Assembly: GCA_965112735.1 (NCBI GenBank) | Contig: OZ218956.1 | Span: forward strand, 2,232,001-2,296,000 | Reading direction: 5' to 3' | Source of the DNA: Phaeosaccion multiseriatum | Taxonomy: Eukaryota > Ochrophyta, other classes | DNA: 64,000 nucleotides | Part shown: positions 1-10,838 of the stretch, piece after piece | How the letters are laid out: each line of letters opens with the position of its first letter | How positions within the stretch are numbered: the stretch's first letter is position 1 | Made by a program: the position numbers and the translations under genes | The notes under the pieces: generated by a model | What the model saw: only the letters and a program-made list of their open reading frames with translations | Databases searched by the model: none | What the model was told of the DNA's origin: nothing

Positions 1-381
1 GGGTCCTCCGTGGCCGAAGTGAGACCTCCCCCCCCGCCTTTAATGAGGAGAGCATCCGGCGAGTTGCCGTGGTGCTAAGGGTAGCGCGTGAGAAGCACCC
101 CGTCAATGACTCGGTCATCGCCGCAAGCGGGTGGGCCTGGGGCAGTCTAAAGGTGCGACGGGGGGTCGGTGGGGTCAGAGGTGTGAGGTATCAGGTGTCA
201 GGTGTGAAGGGTCAGGTGTCAGGTGTCAGGTGTCAGGTGTCAGGTATCAGGTATCAGGTATCAGGTATCAGGTGTCAGGTGTCAGATGTCAGGTGCCATG
301 TATCAGGTCACTGCCCCACTCTTACAGGTACCTCTCTCTCTTCTTCTCTCCCTCTCTCTCGGTCGCTCTCTCTCTTTTCTG

Positions 382-416
<35 letters not shown>

Positions 417-1019
417 ATGTATGTGCTGAAACGCTGACACCAGGCACTGTACCGAGAGGACCTGCACGGTCCCTTTGGAGGGCGGCCGACAACTTTCTGC
501 GGGTCCTTCGATCCCAGCCTGTCCACCTCCCTCACCCTCACTAACACGGCCAGCAACAGCAACGGCCACAGCAACAACGGCAAAGGGAATAGCGGGTCGA
601 CCCATGGGTCTAGCAGCGGGGAGGAGGGGGATGAGGGTGGCAGTACATGCACAGCAGGGGGGCTGTCGAGAGGGACAGAGGAGCACTCTTCTTACGACGG
701 ACTTGACATTGAAGACTTGGACGTGGAGAGCGACGATGACAGTGGTAGCACTCTCACTCAAGACCCCGAGGAGGAGGAGGAGGAGGAGGAGGAGAAGGAA
801 GAGGAGGAGGACGGGGAGGAGGAGGAGGAGGAGGAGGAGGAGGAGGAGGAGGAGGAGGAGGAGGAGGAGGAGGAGGAGGACGGGGAGGAGGAGCAGGAGG
901 AGGAGGAGGAGGGCAAAGACAGGTTGTCGCCGATGGAAAGCCAGCAGCAGCTCCCGGACTTTCGCGCAACGGCAGACATTATCATCTCCGAGACCATGGT
1001 AGCGAACTCCACAAGCTGA
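1..1019 (+). CDS. 3' end of an acidic, poly-Glu-tailed protein gene (5' part outside window)
   Basis: The last coding exon is read as 444-1019, starting after an acceptor ending in CAG at 441-443 and stopping with TGA at 1017-1019. It begins ALYREDLHGPFGG, continues through a Ser/Asn/Gly-rich linker and enters an acidic stretch (DIEDLDVESDDDS) followed by about 40 near-continuous Glu with a few Lys, Asp and Gly. It ends ISETMVANSTS. A preceding exon probably ends near base 18, before GTGAGA, leaving a 425-base intron that carries a minisatellite. The phase across that junction is not fixed because too little of the upstream exon is visible. No domain is recognisable. Acidic tails of this kind occur in nuclear and chromatin proteins, but that is only an analogy. 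Confidence 0.55.
183..310. repeat. 7-bp minisatellite (AGGTGTC/AGGTATC)n in an intron
   Basis: About 16 tandem copies of a 7-bp unit alternate between AGGTGTC and AGGTATC inside the intron before the last exon of the left-edge gene. Every unit boundary reads CAGGT, so it resembles both an acceptor (CAG) and a donor (AG|GT). Confidence 0.85.
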
Positions 1020-1528
1020 GGCCGAGGCTGAGTAAGGCAGCAAGGGGCTGGGCCAGACAGAGAGATTTATTTGTTACACCCTCCCCCTGACAAGATGACA
1101 CGATACCACAGAGGAGATTGAAAGTAGCGAGATTATGATATTCTTTGATTTTAAGTATATATATAATCCCGTCCGTCATTCATGTCTTCTCTCCCCCCCT
1201 TCCACCAGTATGACCAAGACTATTATTTTAAAGGGTCAGAGCAGAGCTAAAAAAATTGGCAAGTAAGTAAAGTAGTACGATATTCAATGATAGAGCACTC
1301 AACACGCAAGGAGCAGCCAAAAATTTGGTTGGTTGGTGGTGGGTGCGTGGCATGGAATGGGCGCACCCACCCAACCACCAACCCACACACAGCCAACCAA
1401 TCAATCCAAGTCGTTGTTGAAATGTCTCGTCCGTCCGTCCGTCCGTCCCGCCTCCCGTCCACCAGACTGTTATCCTCCCAGTTTGAGGTCCCAATTCCAG
1501 TCCCAGTAGATGTGTGACTTAGGTCTCC
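1020..1528. other. Convergent intergenic region, no gene seen
   Basis: This spacer lies between the stop codon of the left-edge gene and the stop codon of the minus-strand elongation factor 3 gene, so it should hold both 3' UTRs. It is more AT-rich than its surroundings, with a TATATATA run near 1158 and short (CCGT)n and (CCAA)n runs. I see no conserved ORF or structured RNA. Confidence 0.6.
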
Positions 1529-4500
1529 TTAGGTGTCCTTCGATTCGTAGAGGCCATTCTCCTCGGCGAACTCCTCCTCGTCCGTGTCCATGTCCTGCCC
1601 CTCCTTAATCTTGTCCTTTAGCCTCTTGATCATTTGCTTCTGCTCCCTCTTGCTCAGCTTCTTCTTCTGCTTAATCTTCTCCGTGTTGCCGCTGGCGTCT
1701 GTCATCTCGGTAATCTGTTGCGTGTCGGCAATCTTCTCGTCCTGCCTGTCCATCCAGGGCCCATCCAGGCCACGAGTGGTCAAGTGCCCGCTGTCCATCA
1801 CCCACTCCTCGGGACACACCGTCGACACAAACTCATTGTTGTGGGAGATGATCACCACACCTCCCGAGAAGTCCTCAATGGCACTGGCGAGGGCTCCGAG
1901 GGACTCCCGGTCGAGGTAGTTGGTGGGCTCGTCGAGGATGACAATGTGGGGCTGGTTCCACATCGCAGCCGCGAGCACCACCTTCACCTTCTGCCCTCCG
2001 GACAGTGCTTGCATGCGCGTGTGCGTGGCGAACTCGGCAATGAGTCCGCAGTCCGCCAAATGCTTCTCCACGTTGGCCGAAGAAAGGGTGCGCACAAACA
2101 GTCCCTGGCGCTGCGCGATTCGCGCGTCCACTGCCTTGATTGCCTTGGCCCATCCGTTCTTCTCGAGCTTCTTCTTGGGGAGGAAGTCGGGTGCGCCGTC
2201 CGTCTGCGACCCAATGTAACGAACCTCGTACAAGTAATCCTTGTTCTTGTCCTGCCTGCGCCCGCCCTCCAGCGCCGCCACGACCTTCTTGAGCACACGC
2301 TGCTTGGAGGTCTCCTCGTCCTTCCAGGTCACCTCAAAGGGCGTCTTTTGCAGTTTCTCCTCCTCCTCCGTCACAACCATGGAGACCTTGACGAGCGACT
2401 CCTTGTCCTCGCCGTTGTTGGCGTACCTCCATCGAATGTACTCATTGGGCGTCTTGTCCATGTGCGCCTCAATGTGATGGAAGGCGTGCTGGGCCACGTA
2501 GGCCACACGCGCGTTGGGGTGTCGCCACACCTCACCAGTCTGGGGGATCACCTCGCCCGTCAACACCTTGATCATGGTCGACTTGCCTGCGCCGTTCTCA
2601 CCCACACACGCCACTCGGGAGGCCATTGACACAATGACGGAGATGTCAAAGAGGGTGGGCGTGGTGTTGCCAGGGTAAGTAAAGTCGCACCCCGACATCT
2701 TCATCAGCGCCTTTCCTCGCGACTTGATGCCCTCAATGGGGCCGGGCTGAGGGAAGGTAAACTTGAGCTTTGAGGCAGAGAGCTTGAAGAAGGCCTGGGC
2801 GGCAGGGTACTCCTTGACATACTCGTTGAGGTTGCCCTTGAACTGGTTGAGCTTGAGCGAGTCAATTGCGAGCATGTCCGTGCAGCAGTCGTTGAGGAAG
2901 GAGGAGTCGTGCGACACCATGATGCAAGTCACCGTCTTGAGGGAGTTGATGTAGTTCTTGACCCACGCCACGTTGATGACGTCCAAGTGGTTGGTGGGCT
3001 CGTCCAACAGCAAGATGTCCGCGTTTTGAAGCATACATCGCGCGAGGGCGAGCTTCATCCTCCACCCTCCGGAGAGGGTTGACACGGCGTGGTTGGGCTT
3101 GGCCTTGCCGTCCTCTGTGAATCCCACAGAGTTCAACACCTCCACCACCTTATCCTTAGGAATGCCGGCGCCGGAAATGCGCTCGTCGGCCATAACGTAG
3201 TCCACACACGACAAGTGACTCTGCTCTCCCTGAATGTCGGCCTCGACGAACACCGTGCGCACCTCCGAGCTGTCGGGGAAGCCCTCCACGGATCCGTTGG
3301 CGATGGACCTCATGAGCGTGGTCTTACCGGAGTCGTTACCGCCCAGCAGGCCGTACTTGTGGCCTCGCAGCAGGCGCATCTTCGTATTGTGGAGCAGAAT
3401 CTTGGTTCCGTAGGCGAGCGTAAAGGTGCAGTTGCACAGCTCATCGTCGTCATTGTCGTACACCTCCTCCTCCACCTCCATCATCTTCTCGCAGCCTTCC
3501 TTGAGCACCTTGAGTGCGGCTGAGGGATCCTTGACGCCGAACGCTGCCAGGTACTTGACAAGGTCTTCCCACTCCTCCGCCTGCACCTTCTTGCGGTCCA
3601 TGATGCTCATGCACAGCTTGGTCAGGTAATTTTGCGTCACCTCCGCAAAGGCGTCGTCAGCCCCGCAGCCCTTGAGGGCCTCCTTCACGACCGGAAGCAC
3701 AAGAGCATGGTCGGCGGACTTGGCATTGCTGTTCTTGACGAGACCGTCCAGACGAGTGAGCTGCGCAAAGGCGCGGTCGGCAATGCCTCGCGCCTCGGGG
3801 TCGGCAATGGCCGCCGTGGCCTTCTCCAAGGCGGGCATGAGGAGGGGCAGGAAGGGCTCCGAGTCGCGGGGGTCGTCCACCAACTTGGACATGTTCTCGA
3901 TAATGACAGAGGACTGGCGCCGGGTGGCCGTCTTGTTGACCGCGAGTCCGCGCAGCAGCAGGGGCACCACCATGGCAAGGGCGGGGCGCTCCACAGACTG
4001 CACAAAGGCCACACCGGCCAAGTTGTGCATGATTTCGGGCACCTGCTCGGTGGGTGGTTGGGTGGTTGGTTCGTCGATAGGGGGAGGAGGAGAGGGGTGG
4101 AGGTCGTCATGAGTTAGAGCTGTTATTGGTAAGTAGGACACACAGCTAGGTGGAATGTGTTCTTACTCCCTCCCCTCTCTCCCAACCCCACCCACACCAA
4201 TACCAATCAACCAACCAGCCGACCAACCCCCAATATATACATCCGTGATCCCCTCCTCCGTCCCTCCTCAACTCACCTCCTTGGGGTTCTGAATGGCCTT
4301 CACAATGTCGCCGGTCATGTGCTCCATATCTCGGTTGCCCACCACATCGCAGCACGCGGTCATCGAGGCAGAGGCGGCGTCCTTGACTTGCTTCTTGGTG
4401 TCTCCCATCACAGGGGAGATCTCGGGCACAAGGCTGGGCAGGGCGTATCCCAGCTGGGCGGGGGCGTGGTCGGACAGAGAGGTGATGATCTCACAAGCCA

Positions 4501-5361
4501 GGGTGCGGGTCTGCCACTTTTGGGTAATATCCAGCGCCACAAAGAGGGGCTCAGAGAGGGCGCCCACGGCGTTGGGGCTGACGGAGGCTCCCAGGGCCTT
4601 GACGGCTGCCTGGGCGGCGAACTGGACAGACCTCTGCTTGTGCGAGGCCGACTCCAGAATGGGGACCAGCATGTCCACGATGTAGGCCTCCGCGCCAGGG
4701 CAGTTGGTTGCCAGGGTGCCAATGGTGCTGAGGGCACCCTCTACCTTGGCCTTGTCCGAGGACTTGAGGGCCTCGACCAGGCCGGGCAGCACGGGCTCCA
4801 GAGCGCGCACGCCCTTGGCCAGCACGGCGGAGGCGAGCACCTTGCCATCGCTCTCCTCCAGACCGGCTCCGCTCAGTTTGGCAGTGATCTCCTCCACAGC
4901 GTTTGGGGGGCAGGGGGGGAGCTGTTGGAGGAGAAGTGTACGGTGACGTTGCAGGGCCCATCAACAGCAGCGGAAGGGCGTTGTTAGTTATGATGTGTAG
5001 GCCGAGCGTGATAAGCAACGAGAGCATCAGGAGGCAGGCTCGGGGCAAAACTACTGAAAAGCTGGCGAGGTCCTTCATCGGTCGGCGGAGGGCCGCGTAG
5101 TACGTTAGTACGTGTGCAGGCCCACCCAGCCGGAAGCAGGAGAGAAAAACGGCAGCCGAGCACAGAGCAGCAGAACACGCAAAAAAAACTCTTCAAAAAG
5201 ACCCCCCAGCCCCTTTCTAGCCATCTCTGCTCCCCCGGAGCCCTTGGTGACCAACCATGCTCCACCCTTCCATGGACGGGCGGTCACCGTTACTCGCCCC
5301 TCCCCTCCCTCAGTCCCGCTTCTCCGCCGCCCTCTTCGCCTCTCACCTCAGCAGACGCCAT
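1529..5361 (-). CDS. TEF3: Translation elongation factor 3 (ABC-F type ATPase, EF-3)
   Basis: Three coding exons on the minus strand: 5347-5361 (15 bases, MASAE), 4277-4921 and 1529-4042. They give 1,057 residues, against 1,044 for yeast EF-3. In family terms it is a ribosome-bound ATPase that helps tRNA leave the E site. The N-terminal third is HEAT-like helical repeats, followed by a four-helix region. ABC domain 1 has Walker A GGNDSGKTT (about residue 453), signature LSGGW and Walker B LLLDEPTNHLD. ABC domain 2 has Walker A GENGAGKST (about 700), signature LSGGQ and ILDEPTNYLD. The segment between Walker A2 and LSGGQ carries the EF-3 chromodomain-like insertion (HIEAHMDKTPNEYIRWRY). The C-terminus is Lys-rich. 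The tiny first exon is inferred: it is the only nearby ATG followed by a donor that joins in phase, and the next acceptor (CAG at 4922-4924) is consistent with it. Confidence 0.95.
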
Positions 5362-5731
5362 GGTACCGTTAACAGCAGTGTGCTGTACTTCTGTCTACTG
5401 CTGCTGTGCTTCCTGCCTCTTTGGTTCCTCGTTCGCTCGTATGTGGCTGATTGATTCACGGCCAGCATTTTTCCCAATTTCAATTTCATGGATTGTGTCC
5501 CCTCGGGTTTTTTGATGGCTCGTCGATTTTGGGCCTTGCGTTGTCTGAGTAAGTGTGAGAAACGGTATAGCAACAGAGCCACGTGTGAGAGATAGAGGCC
5601 CCACCGCTACCTCCTGTCTTCACTCACTCTTTGCTTACTGTACACTCTCCCACAAACGAGAGCATCCTCCGCAAGAACTCTTACCAGCAGGCGCAACTAG
5701 CAGAGCAGAGGCAGAGGTAAACACATACACC
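5362..5731. promoter_or_regulatory. Divergent spacer between EF-3 and the thioredoxin-like gene
   Basis: This 370-base region separates the EF-3 start codon (minus strand) from the thioredoxin-like start codon (plus strand). It must hold both 5' UTRs and probably both promoters. No TATA box or other confident motif is visible. Confidence 0.5.
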
Positions 5732-6607
5732 ATGCGCAGCACTACATGCTTCGTGAGCTTTGCGGCCCTGCTGGCCTCGGGTACGGCCTTCATGCCGAGC
5801 CAGAACGCGCTCATCGGCCGGATGAGTCCCTCGACGGCACAGCGTCGAACAATGAACTCCGCCCGCGTAAGCATGAGCAGTGCGGTTGCGAGCGGTGCTG
5901 TGGCCACCAGAGGAGCAGCCGTTGAGGAGAGGCCGTCCGGCGCGCGGTTCGGGGAGGCCGTCAACGACGTGATCCCCGCTGATGGTCTGAAGGTGGAGGT
6001 GCCTTCTGTCGTGAGGGTGAGTAGTTTCTTGTTGTTTTGAACGTTTGGGTTGGGGGGAGCGGAGGGGAGGTGTCTTGTTGTTCAACGGCTGTGCGCGGCA
6101 TGAGAGCTAGTGGCGCGACTTCGCTCCGTCTGTCGTCTGCACCGTCTGCATTTGTCTTGGCAACGACGCTGACCCTCCCTTCCCCCTCAACCTTCTCTCG
6201 TCCATTCCCTCTTGCAGGAAATTGTTGGGACGGAGGGCTTCCTGGAGGAGATGCAGGATGCGTCCGCCAACTCAGAGGCCGTAGTGGTGAAGTTCACAGC
6301 TCGCTTCTGTCGGGCCTGCGCGAGGATCGAGGGCAAGTTCAAGGACGAGGCAGTGCAGAGGAGCGGGGGGGACTCCAAGTTGCGATTTAGGGAGGTGCAC
6401 TTCGAGGATAGCCGCGCTCTGTGCAAGGCGCAGGGCATCAAGACGCTGCCGCACGTGCAGATCTTTGACGGTCCCAAGCAGGTGGCGGGCATGAGCCTGG
6501 CGCCCTCCAAGTTTGACAAGTTTGTTTCCTTCATGGACGGTTTTCAGGAGGAGAAGCGGCAGCAGGGCGTTGCGGTGCAAGCAGTAGAGGCTGCGAAGCT
6601 TGCATGA
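5732..6607 (+). CDS. Plastid-targeted thioredoxin-like protein with CRAC redox motif
   Basis: Two exons, 5732-6016 and 6218-6607, joined at AGG|GTGAGTAG and TTGCAG|GAA, give 224 residues. The N-terminus MRSTTCFVSFAALLASGTAF reads as a signal peptide ending near an A-F junction, then a Ser/Arg/Ala-rich stretch, as in bipartite plastid presequences of secondary red-lineage algae. The mature part has a thioredoxin fold signature: VVVKFTARFCRACARIEGKF, where C-R-A-C replaces the usual C-G-P-C, then the cis-proline segment IKTLPHVQIF. This is closest in pattern to the plant plastid WCRKC thioredoxin-like group, with Phe in place of the leading Trp. A stromal redox or chaperone role is inferred. 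The substrate is unknown. Confidence 0.85.
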
Positions 6608-7442
6608 GCGAAGCGGAAGGTGGTGGGCTTCTTCATTTTTGAGACAGAAGGCGATGTGATTGATTTGGATGTGGGTTCATATTTCTCGGCAGAGCAGCAG
6701 CCGACACGTTGGTCCCGCAGCAGGCTCTTAAGGTGTTGCTGGCTTTCGCTTTCGCAGCACGTGTGCGGCGCTGCTTGGCCCCGTCTCATGGGCCACTTTT
6801 GTATATACGAGCGAGTGTTTAAGGTTCTGTAGATGATAATAGGCCAAAAAAATGTGAGCCTCCATTATTCAAAAACGCAATCTCTTTGTCGTTGCTTGCT
6901 GCCAACCAACGAAGGCATCGGCTATGCTGCCAGACTGGAAGTGCTGCTGCTGCTGCTGCTGCTGGTGGTGGTGCTGCTACTACTACTTTACCACTGCCTC
7001 GCCTCGCGCTGGTGGGTTTCCGGGTCCAGCTGCACAGACTGTACCTCATTCTCGGCTCTCATTCCTCTGTGACGCTCCGCCGTTGGCTGGCACCCTCCTT
7101 CTGTCCTTCTTCCTTCCCGTTACTGTCGGAGGTGACACATCATGCGCCCAGCCGCCTTGATGACCAACTGCTGTGCCGTTAAGCTATGGCAAGCTGGAGC
7201 TACTGGCGTAGATCGAGGGCCTTCCATCTGGGTACGCTTCCCTGAGTGTGAGGAGGCCCAGCCCTCCGAATCTTCGGTTCTGACGACTGACTCCACGGGG
7301 GTGGGGTATGCCTTGTGGCAGCAGAACAGTTGTGAGGTTGTTTGCCTCCCCTCCTTCGCTGGGTAATAACCCCCCCTCGGCTCCACACACAGCGGGCACA
7401 TCGTTTGGGCCTCTGACTCTTGTCACAACCACAACCGCCGAG

Positions 7443-7473
<31 letters not shown>

Positions 7474-7549
7474 CGGGGCCTCAGATGGAGTAAGCAACCT
7501 CCCCTCTCGCCCCCGCCGTCGCCCACCCCGAGTGGCACCTCCTGAGTGC
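6608..7549. other. Convergent intergenic region, no gene seen
   Basis: It lies between the stop codons of the thioredoxin-like gene and the minus-strand SET gene. It holds a short (CTG)n run near 6942-6966 and a (GA)n run near 7446-7472. Open frames here are short, lack recognisable domains and are compositionally unlike the neighbouring exons. Confidence 0.6.
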
Positions 7550-10500
7550 TCATTTCCGTCTCTTCTTCCCTTTGCCCTTGCTTTTGCCCGCCCCCCCGTC
7601 ACTGCCACCTCCAGTGGCATATTTTGCAGATGGGGCGACGAGCAAGTCATCCAGCTCATCCCTCTCCCCACCTTCTTCACCCTTCTTCGCCTCCTCCTCC
7701 TCCTCCTCCTCCTCCTCCTCCTCCTCCCCTTCATCCTCCTTCTGATTTCGGGGCCTCTTCGCGCCTTTGCCACTCTTGCCATTGCCACTCGCCCCCCCCC
7801 CCCTGCCCAAGGCCAGTCCCGTTGCCTCCCCCCCCTCCCCCTCCTCCTCGTCCATCGCTCCATAGGCGATGAGCTCTCTCACGAGCTGCTGTTTGAGGTC
7901 TCCCAATATCTTCTTCTCCTCTTGCGCGAGCGACTTTGCCAGCGCCACCGCATCTTTCCCCACTGTATCACCAACTGCTGCTGCTCCTGCTGCTGCCACA
8001 TCGTCCTTCCCCTCCTCCTTCTCTTCCTCCTCCTCGTCGTACAGCCGCAGCTTTGCCTCCACCACCGTCACCACAATGCCGTACACAACCTCGGGGTCTT
8101 CGCTCATCATAAGCACTTGCACCACTTCCATCAGTGCGTCGGGCAGCAAGTCGTACTTTCGCACGATGAAGTTCCCGCCCATGTCCCCCTCTCCCTCCTC
8201 CTCTTCCTCCTTCGTGCTGGGGTTTATCCCATACTGAGGCAGCATGTCCTGACCCCTGACGGCCTGCACGCGGGAGTCCCACACGGTCCGTGCATTGGCT
8301 CCGTGGTGCTCGGCCTCCACGCGAAAGAAAGTCTCTCTGCAGTACGTACGTACGTACAAAAATAGATTATGTATCGATCGGTCGGTCGGTCGAACGAACG
8401 AACGAACAAACATCAAAAACAAGGTTTGGCATGACACGACGACAGACGCAGACAGGACACATGGGCAGAGGGAAGGGGGGGGGGGGGGGTCTGAGGTTGG
8501 GGAAGGGAGGGACGATGAGTTGGGGTGGGCGCTGAGGGCGGGCGATGGTTACGGAGGTAAGTAAGTAAGTAAGTACGTAAGGAAGTAAGTACTTGATTGG
8601 TTGGTTGATAGGCGGTACATGCGAGGAGGACTTCGGGCGCAAGCAGCAGCAAAGACAGCCAGAGAATAAGAAGAGAATCCATGCCCTCTCAGGAGCGCAA
8701 ACCGGAAGCAAACCGCAAACTGCGTACTGCTCTCTTCGGAGCGGATGCGTGGGTCGCTTTCAGCCGTCGAAAAAACGTCCAGGTCGCGACCCTGCCCTGC
8801 CCTGCCCATATGCCTCTACACTGCCCTGCCCATATGCCTCCACACCGCTCCGCTGTTCTGCCCTATCCTCCCCTGCCCTACCCATATACCTCCACTCGGC
8901 CCTGCCCTGGTCTGCTCTGTCCCTCACACGCACGCACCTGCACGTATCCACCACCATCCTTGCAGGTAGCAGCACCGTGTCAAAGTTATTGTCGGGCAGC
9001 ACAAAGCCATAGCTGTTGACCAGAGCCGAGTTGGCCAGCGAGCCGAAGCTGCGAAAGACCTCTTCGCCCCGTTGCAAATCGCGCACGGCAATAAAGTAAA
9101 AGCAGCCTTCGTCATCCTCCTCTTCGCTCTTTCCCTCTCCCTCCTCCTCCTCTTCCACCACCTGCTGCTGCTGGTGCTGCTCCTCTTTCTGGTCCACTAC
9201 TCGGGTAGGTAGGTAAGGAGGTGGGTAAAAGGGGGAAAAGGAAGTAGGTCGGTCGGTCGGTCGGTCGGTCGGTAGGTATGTTGGGAATAGACAAAAACGC
9301 AAAGCGGCAGGAGAGAGAGAGAGACAGAAGGCAAGATTCAGTAAGAGAGGAAGGCTCAGAGCGGGAGCAAGGCATGCTCGTGAGACAGCATGAAGCGAGA
9401 CTTGGCGGGCATCGCTCACCACCCCCTCCTTGCATCGCGGGCCCACCCATCTCCCACCTCCAGGGATGTCCTGCCCCATCTCCCCCCCCTCTCCCAGTCT
9501 CTGAGATCCGAAGGAGCCAAGCTGAAGTAAAGTGAGCTGAGGTGAGCTGAAGGGAGTACTCACTTGTTGCAGTGCCACCGGGCAGTATCTTGTGCGTGGT
9601 GAACACCACTCCCTGCTCCCCAGGGGAGTGATTGAACATGTCCCCACACGGCACCATGTAGTGCTCGCCCTCCACCGTGAAGCCTCTGCTCCGCACCTGA
9701 CGAAGAGGGGTGGGGGGTGGGGGGTGAGGGACTGAAGCATGTCTGCAACGGCACAAGGACGCACGGTTAAGTAGGTGGAACGTCGTTGACTAATGAGACA
9801 TTATGTCATCCGTATCGCTTGGCGCTACATGCCACATATGCATACATACCCAGTTGACCGCCAAGCCAAAGCTCTCCTTGTTGCACACGGACTTGTTCCA
9901 CAGGGAAGGGTGCAGAGTAAAGAGTTTCTCAAAGATGACGAATTGGTCATCCAGAGAGGCCTCTCTACGCGCAATCGGGTAGGCAGAGGTGTGGCACAGT
10001 AGACGGTGCTCGCTCTCGTTCCACTGAATGGGGATGCGGTGTGTGGCAGGCAAGGAGGCGAGGTAGGGACGGAAGAAAGACTTGTCGCCGAGGCCGAGCT
10101 CGTGTAGCAGGCGGAGCACTGTGAAGCAGGCAGAGCTGAGCCGAGGGGAGGAGGAGGAGGAGCTGTCTGCTGAAGATACCACTTTGCTGCCGCTGCTGGG
10201 GGGGCATCCAGTGATGTTCCTCACGCCTGCGCTCGCCATCGTTTGGCTCCACTCCTAAGGGGCACCGGGGAAGGCGGGACGTGAAGAGAGAAGCGCAGGT
10301 ACTTACGTGCATACGCAAATTTACAGAGGACTGTACCTGCTTGGAGGCATCGTCCGTGGCGGGGCCGATGCAGCAACGGCGAGGAATCTTCACCAGCACT
10401 GGGTCGTCGCATGTAGATCACGGTTGGGCGACAAACGGCACGTCAGCAACTGCAGGATGTGATCAACAGAAGGATTTGGAAAACCCCATCCCCACGACAC

Positions 10501-10717
10501 TCCCATACGCTCTCAAGAATCTTCGCTCCACGTAGTTTGCACCTGTTCCTGCTGCGATGTCCTTCGTCGTGCACACCCCTCGATAGGAGGGCGTGAAGTG
10601 GTGGAAGAGATCAAGGTCTTGGTGGACGCTTGTGCTCAAGTGGCTCGCAGCCCATTGCCGAAACTCTGCCTGAGCGTCCTCTGCTAGAGGACGAGTTGAT
10701 GGAGCAATCAATCCCAT
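7550..10717 (-). CDS. SET-domain protein lysine methyltransferase (SETD6 / Rubisco-LSMT type)
   Basis: Six exons on the minus strand: 10543-10717, 10337-10398, 9850-10254, 9564-9696, 8938-9196 and 7550-8336, giving 606 residues in unbroken phase. The SET signature is split across exons: GVCTTKDIAAGT then VLVKIPRRCCI (N-terminal SET strand), MVPCGDMFNHS (the AdoMet/lysine channel motif, about residues 228-238), then GEEVFRSFGSLANSALVNSYGF, which matches the post-insert G-x-Y/F-G...N..L...YGF pattern of SETD3/SETD6/LSMT enzymes. Exon 6 supplies the helical substrate-binding region and ends in a Lys-rich tail after a poly-Glu run. An acidic Gln/Glu insertion interrupts the SET domain in exon 5. 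The exon 5 acceptor is ambiguous (GAG|TAG), and both choices keep frame. The substrate cannot be told from sequence. Confidence 0.85.
8803..8892. repeat. Imperfect about-25-bp tandem repeat in a SET-gene intron
   Basis: The motif CTGCCCTGCCCATATGCCTC recurs at about 25-bp spacing, with a third, more diverged copy ending in CCCATATACCTC. It lies in intron 5 of the SET gene. Confidence 0.6.
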
Positions 10718-10838
10718 GCAGGCCAAGGGGGAGGGGGGAGAAATGATGATGGTCACCGCCCGTAAGTCAACGATGCGATGCCCTCCGTCCTTCTTTCCTC
10801 TCTCCGGTCCTTTCCTTGGCTTGAGACGAGAACAGAAA
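10718..10838. promoter_or_regulatory. Very short divergent promoter between SET and flavoprotein genes
   Basis: Only 121 bases separate the two start codons, which face away from each other. Any core promoters must be shared or overlap the first exons. No TATA element is visible. Confidence 0.5.

Noticed and set aside
1634-2629. Plus-strand 331-residue frame inside the EF-3 gene
   Set aside because: It is antisense to conserved EF-3 ATPase motifs and has no domain of its own.
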